A stretch of DNA of 64,000 nt from Maribacter_C sp047345145 (lineage in GTDB: Bacteria; Bacteroidota; Bacteroidia; Flavobacteriales; Flavobacteriaceae), in NCBI RefSeq assembly GCF_047345145.1, contig NZ_JBLFER010000001.1, forward strand, positions 310,001 through 374,000. Reading direction: 5' to 3'. The translations under genes and the position numbers were made by a program. Below the pieces are notes generated by a model. That model had not been told where the DNA came from and made no database searches. It saw only the letters and a list, made by a program, of their open reading frames with translations. Shown here piece after piece: positions 8,414-15,977 of this stretch. How positions within the stretch are numbered: the first letter of the stretch is position 1; every line of letters begins with the position of its first letter.

Positions 8414-9700
8414 TTATTTTTCAAAAGGTATTGCCGGAAGTAGCTTTGTTTTAACCTCCCCAAAACCGATGTGTATGCCATCTTTTTCGCAATATCCCGT
8501 TAAAATAACGGTGTCATTATCTTCAATAAATTTTCTGCTTTGTCCGTCTGAAAGAGGAACAGACTTTGTTCCCTGCCAGGAGAGTTCTAACATGGACCCG
8601 TAAGAGTCTGGGGTTGGACCTGAGATAGTTCCGCTTCCCATCATGTCACCACTATTTACGATGCAACCATTGATAGTATGGTGAGCAAGTTGCTGTGCCA
8701 TAGTCCAATACATATATTTAAAATTGGATTTAGTAATGCTTGTTGGACGCCCGTTTTCGGGTTGAATAGCTACTTCAAGGTGAATGTCAAAACTTTGTTT
8801 TCCATTTTGCTTCAAGTAAGGAAAAGGTTCAATATCTTGTTTCGGACTCTCCACACGGAAAGGCTCTAACGCATCCATAGTAACAATCCATGCAGAAATG
8901 GATGATGCAAAGTTCTTTGCAAGAAAAGGACCTAAAGGAACGTATTCCCACTTTTGAATATCTCTCGCACTCCAGTCATTAAAAAGTACCATTCCAAAAA
9001 TATAATCTTCAGCCTCATCGATTGGAATTGGCTCACCAAGTACATTCGCATCTGTCGTAATAAAGGCCATTTCAAGTTCAAAATCTACCAATCTTGATGG
9101 CCCAAAAACTGGTTTTTCAGCACCTTTGGGCATAGTTTGCCCTAACGGACGTCGTATTGGTGTTCCGCTAGGTATAATCGTAGAACTCCTACCATGATAC
9201 CCAACGGGGATATGCAACCAATTGGGCATAAGTGCATTTTCAGGGTCGCGAAACATTGTTCCGACATTGGTAGCGTGTTCTCTACTCGAATAAAAATCAG
9301 TATAATCGCCAATTTGAACGGGTAGCTGCATTTCTACTTCGTCCATAGAAAAAAGGATTACCTTTTTATGTTCTTCATTATTTTGAAGTTTAGAATTGCT
9401 TATATCGAAGATTTCACTAATGCGGTTACGCACTGCGCGCCATGTTTTTTTTCCGTCGGATATAAAATCATTTAAAGTGTCTTGAAGAAAAATATCATCT
9501 GTTAAGGGGATGCCTTCAAAATAACCCAACTGATGAAGAGCTCCTAAATCTATTGCGAAATCACCGATTCTAGTACCGATTGTAATTATATCGTCTCTTG
9601 TTAAAAACACCCCGAATGGGATATTTTGAATTGGGAAATCAGAATTTTGAGCTACTTTGAGCCAAGTTTTTTTATTCGGATTATTCGTGTTTTCAGGCAT
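8414..9700 (-). CDS. fahA: fumarylacetoacetase
   Basis: A 428-aa protein of the size of bacterial fumarylacetoacetases, which hydrolyse 4-fumarylacetoacetate to fumarate and acetoacetate in the last step of tyrosine/phenylalanine breakdown. The N-terminal FAA_hydrolase_N domain (about 15-115) is followed by the catalytic domain with 'DYTDFYSSREHATNVG' (metal-binding Asp, catalytic His), 'YHGRSST', 'FELEMAFI' and 'VLFNDWSARDIQKWEYVPLGPF', all hallmark segments, plus 'GSGTISGP' near the end. It is cytoplasmic. Homogentisate dioxygenase and other pathway genes are not adjacent. It is divergent from glyA. Confidence 0.97.
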   Translation of the reverse strand: MPENTNNPNKKTWLKVAQNSDFPIQNIPFGVFLTRDDIITIGTRIGDFAIDLGALHQLGYFEGIPLTDDIFLQDTLNDFISDGKKTWRAVRNRISEIFDISNSKLQNNEEHKKVILFSMDEVEMQLPVQIGDYTDFYSSREHATNVGTMFRDPENALMPNWLHIPVGYHGRSSTIIPSGTPIRRPLGQTMPKGAEKPVFGPSRLVDFELEMAFITTDANVLGEPIPIDEAEDYIFGMVLFNDWSARDIQKWEYVPLGPFLAKNFASSISAWIVTMDALEPFRVESPKQDIEPFPYLKQNGKQSFDIHLEVAIQPENGRPTSITKSNFKYMYWTMAQQLAHHTINGCIVNSGDMMGSGTISGPTPDSYGSMLELSWQGTKSVPLSDGQSRKFIEDNDTVILTGYCEKDGIHIGFGEVKTKLLPAIPFEK

Positions 9701-9777
9701 AACGAAATTGTTAATTTATGTTTGATAAATTCCTGTTCAAATATATTCTTTTCTTATAATTTACTGTTCTCAATTTG

Positions 9778-9785
9778 TACTTTTG
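9778..9785 (+). promoter_or_regulatory. -7 box of glyA promoter
   Basis: TACTTTTG fits the Bacteroidota TAnnTTTG box, 26 bp before the glyA ATG. A clear TTG -33 box at the expected distance is not obvious. Confidence 0.5.
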
Positions 9786-9811
9786 CTGCTCATTTAACAT
9801 AAACCTGAAAT

Positions 9812-11086
9812 ATGCAACGCGACGAGATAATTTTTGACCTTATTAACGATGAAAAAGAGCGTCAGCTGAGTGGAATAGAGCTTATTGCCTCAGAGAACTT
9901 TACAAGCCCCCAAGTTATGGAAGCTTGTGGGTCTGTCTTGACAAATAAATATGCTGAAGGTTATCCAGGAAAACGATATTATGGGGGATGTGAAGTTGTT
10001 GATAAAATTGAGCAATTGGCAATCGATCGCGCAAAAGAATTATTTGGAGCGGAATATGCTAATGTTCAACCCCACTCTGGTTCACAAGCGAATGCATCGG
10101 TTTATCACGCCTGTTTGAAACCTGGGGATACTATTCTTGGTTTTGATTTGTCACATGGCGGGCACTTGACGCATGGATCTCCCGTAAACTTTTCAGGAAG
10201 GTTATACAATCCTGTTTTTTATGGAGTAGAGGAGGAGACAGGAGTTTTGAACTATGACCATATTCAGGAGATTGCCACCAAAGAAAAGCCAAAAATGATT
10301 ATTGCAGGAGCTTCTGCCTATTCTCGAGATATGGACTTTAAAAGATTTCGTGAGATTGCTGATAGTGTTGGAGCACTTTTATTGGCTGATATTTCTCATC
10401 CTGCAGGTTTAATAGCTAAGGGAATTTTAAACGACCCAATTCCTCATTGTCATATTGTTACCACAACCACACATAAAACTTTAAGAGGACCACGTGGTGG
10501 ACTCATTTTAATGGGAAAAGATTTCGATAACCCATTTGGTATTACCTTAAAAAATGGAAGTCTTCGAAAAATGTCAGCATTGTTGAATTTAGCGGTTTTT
10601 CCTGGCAATCAGGGTGGGCCTTTGGAGCATATTATTGCTGGAAAGGCAATTGCTTTTGGAGAAGCTTTGAAAGATGATTTTCTACATTATATGTTACAGG
10701 TAAAGAAAAATGCCGAGGCTATGGCCGCCGCATTTGTTGTAAAAGATTATCACATCATTTCAGGAGGAACTGATAATCATATGATGTTAATTGATCTTCG
10801 CAACAAAAATATCACAGGTAAAGATGCAGAGAAAGTTTTGGTTAAAGCTGATATTACGGCCAATAAGAATATGGTTCCGTTTGATGATAAGTCACCTTTC
10901 GTAACATCAGGAATTCGCTTTGGTACTGCTGCTATTACGACTCGTGGGTTGATAGAAAGTGACATGATTACTATCGTTGACCTGGTAGACGAAGTACTAA
11001 CAAAAGCAGAGGACGAAACAGCTATTGAAAAGGTAAAGACAAAAGTAAATCAACTTATGCGGGGCAGATCTTTATTCAATGGATAA
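9812..11086 (+). CDS. glyA: serine hydroxymethyltransferase
   Basis: A 424-aa cytoplasmic PLP enzyme converting serine and tetrahydrofolate to glycine and methylene-tetrahydrofolate, the main source of one-carbon units. Hallmarks: 'ELIASENFTSPQVMEACGS' opening, 'YAEGYPGKRYYGGCE', 'QPHSGSQAN', 'LADISHPAG' (Asp193 pairing with the PLP pyridine) and 'THKTLRGPRGG' with Lys222 as Schiff-base lysine, then 'FPGNQGGPLEH'. Length is normal. It is monocistronic, divergent from fumarylacetoacetase and convergent with the next gene, with no strong hairpin in the 47-bp gap. Confidence 0.98.
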   Translation: MQRDEIIFDLINDEKERQLSGIELIASENFTSPQVMEACGSVLTNKYAEGYPGKRYYGGCEVVDKIEQLAIDRAKELFGAEYANVQPHSGSQANASVYHACLKPGDTILGFDLSHGGHLTHGSPVNFSGRLYNPVFYGVEEETGVLNYDHIQEIATKEKPKMIIAGASAYSRDMDFKRFREIADSVGALLLADISHPAGLIAKGILNDPIPHCHIVTTTTHKTLRGPRGGLILMGKDFDNPFGITLKNGSLRKMSALLNLAVFPGNQGGPLEHIIAGKAIAFGEALKDDFLHYMLQVKKNAEAMAAAFVVKDYHIISGGTDNHMMLIDLRNKNITGKDAEKVLVKADITANKNMVPFDDKSPFVTSGIRFGTAAITTRGLIESDMITIVDLVDEVLTKAEDETAIEKVKTKVNQLMRGRSLFNG

Positions 11087-11133
11087 GTATTAGTTTTCCT
11101 AAATTTAAAGTAAAACCAAATTAGAAACTGCTT

Positions 11134-11790
11134 TTAACGGTTCAACATTTGAAGATTACCCTTGATAATAGACTGATTTTTCAAATCATATACTACCGCA
11201 TCGTCTTCTGAGAAATAATAAATACCCCAAAAGCTGAAATAGTCTTTCTCACTGTGATTACCTGATTGAATATCAATCAAAAGCGTATTCCCATTATCCA
11301 TAAGATCATCTTCAAAAACAGGAACATATATTTCATACGGAATTTCGCTTAATCCTTTGGTCAAATGAATATGATGTGTACTGATTTCAGAAAGAATATT
11401 TTCTAATTGCTGCGAAATACTTTGATGGTAAATTCTATTTATAATAATCGAAGTATCATTTAAAAACAAGGAGAATTCTTCTACATCGATTGGAATGTCA
11501 TTAGATTCTTTCAATTGTTGCAGTGCTCCTGAGAAAGAGTATTCTGGTGATTGGAAATTTCCCCATGTATTCTTTTTGAAATGATGTAAAGTTTCAAGAA
11601 ATCCTAAATTGCAGTCTAATTCAACCACCAAGTTTATTACATCTTTGGAGGGTGAAAAATTGCGAACTGTTACTTGAGAAAAAAAGTGTTTTTCGAGATT
11701 TTTTTTGAAGGTATCTAAGCCTTCTATTTCTATTTCATTGTTAAATCTAACGCGAGAGAAATTATCAAAATTATCGGAGTTTAACGGCAT
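11134..11790 (-). CDS. unknown 218-aa protein with shared upstream element
   Basis: No signal peptide, no membrane segment and no recognised motif, so it is probably cytoplasmic. The protein is acidic, rich in Asn, Ile and Phe, with an alternating hydrophobic pattern and a final 'FWGIYYFSEDDAVVYDLKNQ' stretch. I do not recognise the family. Its interest comes from its promoter region: a 31-bp palindromic element 65 bp upstream (11856-11886) is almost repeated in front of the LytTR gene 4 kb away. This suggests joint control with the signalling genes lying between them. It is downstream of the response-regulator gene on the same strand, separated by 172 bp. Confidence 0.7.
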   Translation of the reverse strand: MPLNSDNFDNFSRVRFNNEIEIEGLDTFKKNLEKHFFSQVTVRNFSPSKDVINLVVELDCNLGFLETLHHFKKNTWGNFQSPEYSFSGALQQLKESNDIPIDVEEFSLFLNDTSIIINRIYHQSISQQLENILSEISTHHIHLTKGLSEIPYEIYVPVFEDDLMDNGNTLLIDIQSGNHSEKDYFSFWGIYYFSEDDAVVYDLKNQSIIKGNLQMLNR

Positions 11791-11855
11791 ACGGCAATAA
11801 TAAAATGGTTAGCTTTTAAAAGTAAAGTTAATTTTAAACCACTTCAACTCACCAT

Positions 11856-11886
11856 AGGAAAACCATATAAATACGGAGGTTTTCCT
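11856..11886 (-). promoter_or_regulatory. shared palindromic element, copy 1
   Basis: Perfect 9-bp inverted arms (aggaaaacc / ggttttcct) around a 13-bp centre, 65 bp upstream of the 218-aa gene. It is identical at 25 of 31 positions to the element at 15895-15925 in front of the LytTR gene, in the same orientation. It is a candidate binding site of a common regulator. Confidence 0.65.
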
Positions 11887-11962
11887 TTATTGCTAAACTC
11901 TGATTTCCTTAAAAATCTGATTTTCAGAAAATTAAAAATTAAAAAAAAGAAAAAAACTTAGA

Positions 11963-12631
11963 TTAAATGAAGCCTTTTTTACGAGCTTCGGCTATTAGCG
12001 TAATATCATTTCCATTTTCAATGCCAAAAAGGGTCTTTAACTGTCGTTTGCGGGACTCTACTGTAGTTGTTGCAGACGATATTAATGGAGCGATATCTTT
12101 TGTTCTAGTGCCAATTGATAAGTAATAAAGAATCTTCTTGTCTAACTCATCTACGACTATATCATTTGTCATTCGCCTACGTATTGCAGCAAAGGCACCG
12201 GCAGTATAATAGGGTGGTTTGGTTATGACAGTCTCAACCATGGTTCTTAATGATTTTTCATCAATCTCAGATTTTACCATATAACCATCAGGATCGACAG
12301 ATTTAAAAATACTGTTGATTCGTAGATTGTCGCTAAATGAAGACATAAAGACCAATTTGGATTCAGGCACCAATTTTCGAGCTAAAATTCCTAGGTCTTC
12401 ACCACTCCTTATTTCATTTGAGTGGGCTGGAAAGAGTTGTATGTCAAGTAATATTATATCATATTTTAATGATCTGGCAGAAAACTCTATTTTTTCCTGT
12501 CCCATTTCATAGCTGGTGGCAATATCAACTCTTACTTCGAAATTCTCAAATGCTTCACCTTCTAAAATGTATTTATAGCCAGTGGTGGTCATTTCGTGAT
12601 CATCAATGGCTAGAATTCGTATTACTTCCAT
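11963..12631 (-). CDS. LuxR-type response regulator
   Basis: This 222-aa protein has a receiver domain (about 4-130) with the acidic pair Asp10-Asp11, phospho-acceptor Asp63 in 'IILLDIQ' and Lys120 in 'DGYMVKSEI', so it should be phosphorylatable. It is followed by a LuxR/NarL-type helix-turn-helix (about 155-222) in which the usual 'SxREIEVL..IAxGxSNKEIA' is replaced by 'DKKILYYLSIGTRTKDIAPLISSATTTVESRKRQL', a divergent but clearly related form. It lies 3 bp downstream of the kinase gene, so the two form an operon and probably a cognate pair. Targets are unknown; the nearby shared element is one candidate. Confidence 0.9.
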   Translation of the reverse strand: MEVIRILAIDDHEMTTTGYKYILEGEAFENFEVRVDIATSYEMGQEKIEFSARSLKYDIILLDIQLFPAHSNEIRSGEDLGILARKLVPESKLVFMSSFSDNLRINSIFKSVDPDGYMVKSEIDEKSLRTMVETVITKPPYYTAGAFAAIRRRMTNDIVVDELDKKILYYLSIGTRTKDIAPLISSATTTVESRKRQLKTLFGIENGNDITLIAEARKKGFI

Positions 12632-12634
12632 ATA

Positions 12635-14737
12635 TTATGTTTCTTGTAGGTTATGTTCTCGTTGTATAATGCTTGGGGCATTTTCATTGTCATTTGATAT
12701 TAAGGGTATTGTCAGAGTTACTTTTGTGCCCTTGCCCAATTCACTTTTAATATCCCAGGTTCCGTTTAATTTTTTCATCCTCGAGGCAATGTTTCGCATT
12801 CCGATGCCTTTTTTTCCTTTTTTTGGTGTAAAGCCTCTGCCATTATCTTCAATATGAACTGTAAGAATCGCTTCATCTGCATGAAAATTTATATAAATAT
12901 TTTCACATTCGGCGTGCTTTACAGAGTTTTGAATACTTTCTTGTATTATTCGGTACAGATTTATTTTAATATCACCACTTAGCGCATCCCAGTCCAATTC
13001 ATCTGAATAATTAAAATCAAAACTTATTTTCGATGATCCTTTAACTGTATTAATCAAATCTTTAATCGATAAAATAAAGTTATGAATTTTTTGATAAGCA
13101 GCATGACTTAGTTCATGGGAAATAGAGCGAACTTCTCCTTCAATTGCTTGAATAACACCAATGGCCTTAGCTCGTTCCGCAATAGCCTCTGGATCAGTTT
13201 TTTTATTTAGCCCTAACAGCATCATTCGAGCACCTAACATCTTACCCAAAACACCATCATGTAACTCCTCTGAAACTCGTTTTTGCTCCATTTTTTTTCC
13301 TTCTTCGACCTTTTCACTTTGAGCAAGCATCAAATTGAAAATCTCTTGGTTATTAGCCTGCTGCTCTTGTCTAAACTTTAAAATTCTATTCTTCACACGT
13401 TGATTGATGATAACATAGCTAGCAAGCCCAAGTAAGAATAAAGATAGGGCTATACCTGTCCATAGCTGATTTTCTCTAGTCAGAACTTGATTCTCAGCTA
13501 TAAATTCATCAGTTTTAAACTGAATCCGTCCAAACTTTTCTCGAATTTTACGTTCTTGTTTTTGAAGACTATCATTAAGCTCAATAAATCGGTTGGCATG
13601 CGCTACAGCATTTTTTGGGTCAGCGCTTGGTAATACTTTTAAAATGTCTAGTAAATGTGTATTGCTGCCTACATCGGTAGCTAAGTCTCTAGCTAAATTT
13701 AGGTTACTCAAAGCCATTGACGAATCTTTTGTAGCCAAATAATATTCAGCTAATTTTAGGGCGCCAGAAGATTTACCGCCAATATCATTTATGCTATCCT
13801 GAACTCTTCGTGCTTTGATAAAAGGCTCAGGTAATTTTGATAATTGATCACTTTTTAAATAACTATACCCTAAATTATTTAAGACCCGACCGCATAGTTT
13901 AGGTTTTTTCTGGTGTAAGCTATCGAATGCCAAAACTTCTAAAAAAACAGGAATTGCTTTTTCATGATGTCCCTGTCTTTGGTGAACTAGGGCCATATTA
14001 TGTTTTACTGATAGCATCTTAATAGGGGATGCATTGCCTTTCTCTAGATATCTTAAAGCTTCTGAATAATCTTTTAAGGCTTGTTCCGGTTCATCGAGCA
14101 ATTTTGCATTATCGGCAAGACTAGAGTAACATCGCGAGATGTCTTCAAATTCGTTAAGGGGTTTTAACTTTTCAATCGCTTTTAGTATTGTAGCTTCTGC
14201 TCTTATGTTATCTCCCACGAATGACTGAACACCTCCCATTTTCCGAAGTAATTGACCAGATTTACGCTGATTACCTATTGCTTCAAAAATTTGTTGTGCT
14301 TCTCTATACTTAAAATAAGTACTGTCTTGCACATTATACTTTTTAAAAAACGCGCCTAAATCCCAATAAACCTCTCCTAAATTAGACGAGTCTCCTACTT
14401 TTTTATTGAACAGAATTGCTTTTCGATTGACTTTTCGAAAGTTAAGGGAGTCTTTTAATCTCAAATAACGTGCAGAAAGTTTGGTCAGATATACTGCCTT
14501 TAGAGAGTCATTGGAGAGCGCGCTAACTTCTTTTAAGGCCCTATTTAATAGTAGGGAATTGACATCTGGATTAGTTTTAACCGACTTACTCTGATCAATC
14601 CATATTTGAATACTATCAATCTTGGCAATTTCTATCGGATTATTAGAAGTCTCTTGATTTTGACAGGAAGATAGAAAAAGAACCAAACACATACCAGCAA
14701 GATAGATCGGCTTCAGAAAGGGGGGTGATATGGACAT
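12635..14737 (-). CDS. TPR-type sensor histidine kinase (HisKA_3)
   Basis: This 700-aa protein has a signal sequence ending in a possible lipobox (Cys25), an extracytoplasmic helical TPR sensor region (about 60-395), a coiled stretch and one membrane helix (about 425-444). The cytoplasmic kinase follows: HisKA_3 dimerisation helices with phospho-acceptor His493 in 'SEELHDGVLGKM', and a HATPase domain with N-box Asn604 and the DNGRG motif at 631-635. It belongs to the NarX/DegS-like family that pairs with LuxR-type regulators, such as the next gene (3-bp gap). The ligand is unknown; the 50-aa exported peptide encoded just upstream on the same strand is a candidate. A terminator separates the two genes. 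Confidence 0.92.
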   Translation of the reverse strand: MSISPPFLKPIYLAGMCLVLFLSSCQNQETSNNPIEIAKIDSIQIWIDQSKSVKTNPDVNSLLLNRALKEVSALSNDSLKAVYLTKLSARYLRLKDSLNFRKVNRKAILFNKKVGDSSNLGEVYWDLGAFFKKYNVQDSTYFKYREAQQIFEAIGNQRKSGQLLRKMGGVQSFVGDNIRAEATILKAIEKLKPLNEFEDISRCYSSLADNAKLLDEPEQALKDYSEALRYLEKGNASPIKMLSVKHNMALVHQRQGHHEKAIPVFLEVLAFDSLHQKKPKLCGRVLNNLGYSYLKSDQLSKLPEPFIKARRVQDSINDIGGKSSGALKLAEYYLATKDSSMALSNLNLARDLATDVGSNTHLLDILKVLPSADPKNAVAHANRFIELNDSLQKQERKIREKFGRIQFKTDEFIAENQVLTRENQLWTGIALSLFLLGLASYVIINQRVKNRILKFRQEQQANNQEIFNLMLAQSEKVEEGKKMEQKRVSEELHDGVLGKMLGARMMLLGLNKKTDPEAIAERAKAIGVIQAIEGEVRSISHELSHAAYQKIHNFILSIKDLINTVKGSSKISFDFNYSDELDWDALSGDIKINLYRIIQESIQNSVKHAECENIYINFHADEAILTVHIEDNGRGFTPKKGKKGIGMRNIASRMKKLNGTWDIKSELGKGTKVTLTIPLISNDNENAPSIIQREHNLQET

Positions 14738-14757
14738 TCAACTTTTTCCTACAAGAT

Positions 14758-14791
14758 AAAAAAAAAGTCCTAAATGGAATATTTAGGACTT
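14758..14791 (-). terminator. terminator of the small peptide gene
   Basis: Perfect 11-bp stem (aagtcctaaat / atttaggactt) with a 5-nt loop, followed on the minus strand by about nine T. It lies 20 bp past the stop codon of the 50-aa peptide and before the kinase start, so the peptide has its own short transcript. Confidence 0.92.
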
Positions 14792-14811
14792 GTATTGTAT
14801 AAATAAGTTTT

Positions 14812-14964
14812 TTAGGCTGTGCCCCCACGAGGGTCATCATCGTCACAATCTACGCAAGCCAACATGGTTTCTATATCAAAATCAAAATCCATTTTATCTA
14901 CTTGGGTTACAAACATACCTACTGTGAATGCTACTACTGCTAAAATACCTGCTACTTTCTTCAT
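14812..14964 (-). CDS. small exported acidic peptide (50 aa)
   Basis: A 50-codon frame (ATG at 14964, TAA at 14812-14814). The peptide has Lys2-Lys3, a hydrophobic segment (about residues 4-20) typical of a signal or membrane anchor, then an acidic part. It ends with two cysteines three residues apart (Cys37, Cys40), a run of four Asp (41-44) and a Gly-rich tail (PRGGTA). Coding is supported by the signal-like N-terminus and by a textbook terminator right after the stop. The layout (short leader, then 'DIETMLA' before the Cys/Asp tail) recalls the NVEALA-type exported peptides of Bacteroidota, but that link is weak. It may be a secreted signal, a metal binder or a modified peptide. It lies between the LytTR gene and the kinase gene, all on the minus strand. 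Confidence 0.75.
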   Translation of the reverse strand: MKKVAGILAVVAFTVGMFVTQVDKMDFDFDIETMLACVDCDDDDPRGGTA

Positions 14965-15061
14965 GTTCTTTTGTTTTTGGGAGATTAATAATACTTCTTT
15001 GAAATACTAAGTAAAATTAGATATCTCCTCAAAGGATCTAGAGCACTTTGAAAATGTAAGG

Positions 15062-15111
15062 GTATTCGAACCTATTCTGAGAGTATATGAATAGATTTTG
15101 AAAGTATTCGA
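15062..15111. promoter_or_regulatory. GTATTCGA repeat region upstream of small peptide
   Basis: The 8-mer GTATTCGA occurs at 15062-15069 and 15104-15111, with partial copies (CTATTC) at 15072 and, inverted, at 15088-15094. The same 8-mer lies inside the LytTR gene promoter (15882-15889, opposite strand). LytTR proteins bind short spaced repeats, so this is a candidate operator for the neighbouring LytTR protein. Confidence 0.45.
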
Positions 15112-15843
15112 TTAATTTAGGGAAGAAATCGCCTTTTTTGTAAGCACCTTCTTTAAGGTGTCAACATTGGCGCGGTAGGATTTTGAGAAGGGTAATTGTT
15201 CTTTTTTATATTTTAAAGTACAGTTTGCTTTGCCGTAACTGATGCGTGATATATAGTTAATGTTGACAATATAACTTTGGTGAATGCGCATGAAGTTTTT
15301 GGGCATTTGATCTTCGAACGTTTTCAACGTTTTAAAAGCGTGGTTTATTGTACCATCTTTCATTACAAATTCAGTTGCATTGTTGTCGGCTTTCAAGTAA
15401 AGTATATCGTTGGTATTTAAATACTGGAAATCACGATATGATTTTAAACACAAAGTTTGTGACTCCATTTCTTCAGGCATTACTTTTCTCAATTTTAAAA
15501 TTGATTTTCGCACGTCGTGCTCATCATATGGAGATAGCCAATAATCAAAAAAACCATTCTTCAGAGCATCATAAGCATGGTCTTTAGTTTTTGAGATACC
15601 AATAAAAATCGGCATAAAATTGGTGTATTGATGGAGCTCTATAATCATCTGAAAATAAGAACCAGCATTTTCATTCAAATTGATGAAAACGATATCTGGA
15701 GTATATTTCAAAATAGCGTTCAAACCTTGCGTGTCGTTTTCAGCGATAGCTGAGCAATCGAAATCACCACATTCCGCTAAATAGTGCTGCAGGTTCAAGG
15801 TTGCAGAAGTCTCGGAGTCAATAATGGTGTACGTGTATGACAA
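15112..15843 (-). CDS. LytTR regulator with degenerate receiver domain
   Basis: A 243-aa protein with a receiver-like domain (about 3-120) and a LytTR DNA-binding domain (about 140-238, with 'DILYLKADNNATEFVMKDG' and 'FMRIHQSYIVNINYISRI' hallmarks). The receiver lacks its key residues: the phospho-acceptor Asp is Asn55 ('DIVFINLNEN'), the usual Lys before Pro is Ser104 ('WLSPY'), and only Asp9 of the acidic pair remains. It should therefore not be switched by phosphorylation. It may respond to a ligand or protein partner, or be controlled by its own level. The gene precedes the small peptide gene on the same strand (147-bp gap). Its promoter carries both the 31-bp shared element and a GTATTCGA site. 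Confidence 0.9.
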   Translation of the reverse strand: MSYTYTIIDSETSATLNLQHYLAECGDFDCSAIAENDTQGLNAILKYTPDIVFINLNENAGSYFQMIIELHQYTNFMPIFIGISKTKDHAYDALKNGFFDYWLSPYDEHDVRKSILKLRKVMPEEMESQTLCLKSYRDFQYLNTNDILYLKADNNATEFVMKDGTINHAFKTLKTFEDQMPKNFMRIHQSYIVNINYISRISYGKANCTLKYKKEQLPFSKSYRANVDTLKKVLTKKAISSLN

Positions 15844-15862
15844 TTTGATTCGTTTCTATTTG

Positions 15863-15892
15863 CAAAGAACTTATAGAGAATTCGAATACAAA
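15863..15892 (-). promoter_or_regulatory. candidate promoter of LytTR gene
   Basis: On the minus strand TTTG (15892-15889) and, after about 18 bp, a partial -7 box gttcTTTG ending at 15863 give a plausible Bacteroidota promoter about 20 bp before the ATG. A GTATTCGA site falls between the two boxes and the 31-bp shared element lies just upstream of the -33 box. Confidence 0.45.
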
Positions 15893-15894
15893 AG

Positions 15895-15925
15895 AGGAAA
15901 ACCATATAATAGTGGAGGTTTTAGT
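15895..15925 (-). promoter_or_regulatory. shared palindromic element, copy 2
   Basis: Inverted arms aaaacc / ggtttt around the same 13-bp spacing as copy 1 (11856-11886); 25 of 31 bases are identical, including all of the ggttttcct arm in the transcription direction. It lies immediately upstream of the candidate -33 box of the LytTR gene, a usual place for an activator site. Confidence 0.65.
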
Positions 15926-15977
15926 TTAAAATTTACTTTAAATGTTAAATATATAGGAAAAAACCTACAAAATATAT

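Noticed and set aside
14643..14846. 67-aa minus-strand frame overlapping the kinase start and the peptide terminator
   Set aside because: It reads through the terminator and in another frame than both genes; the 50-aa frame at 14812-14964 is the supported one.
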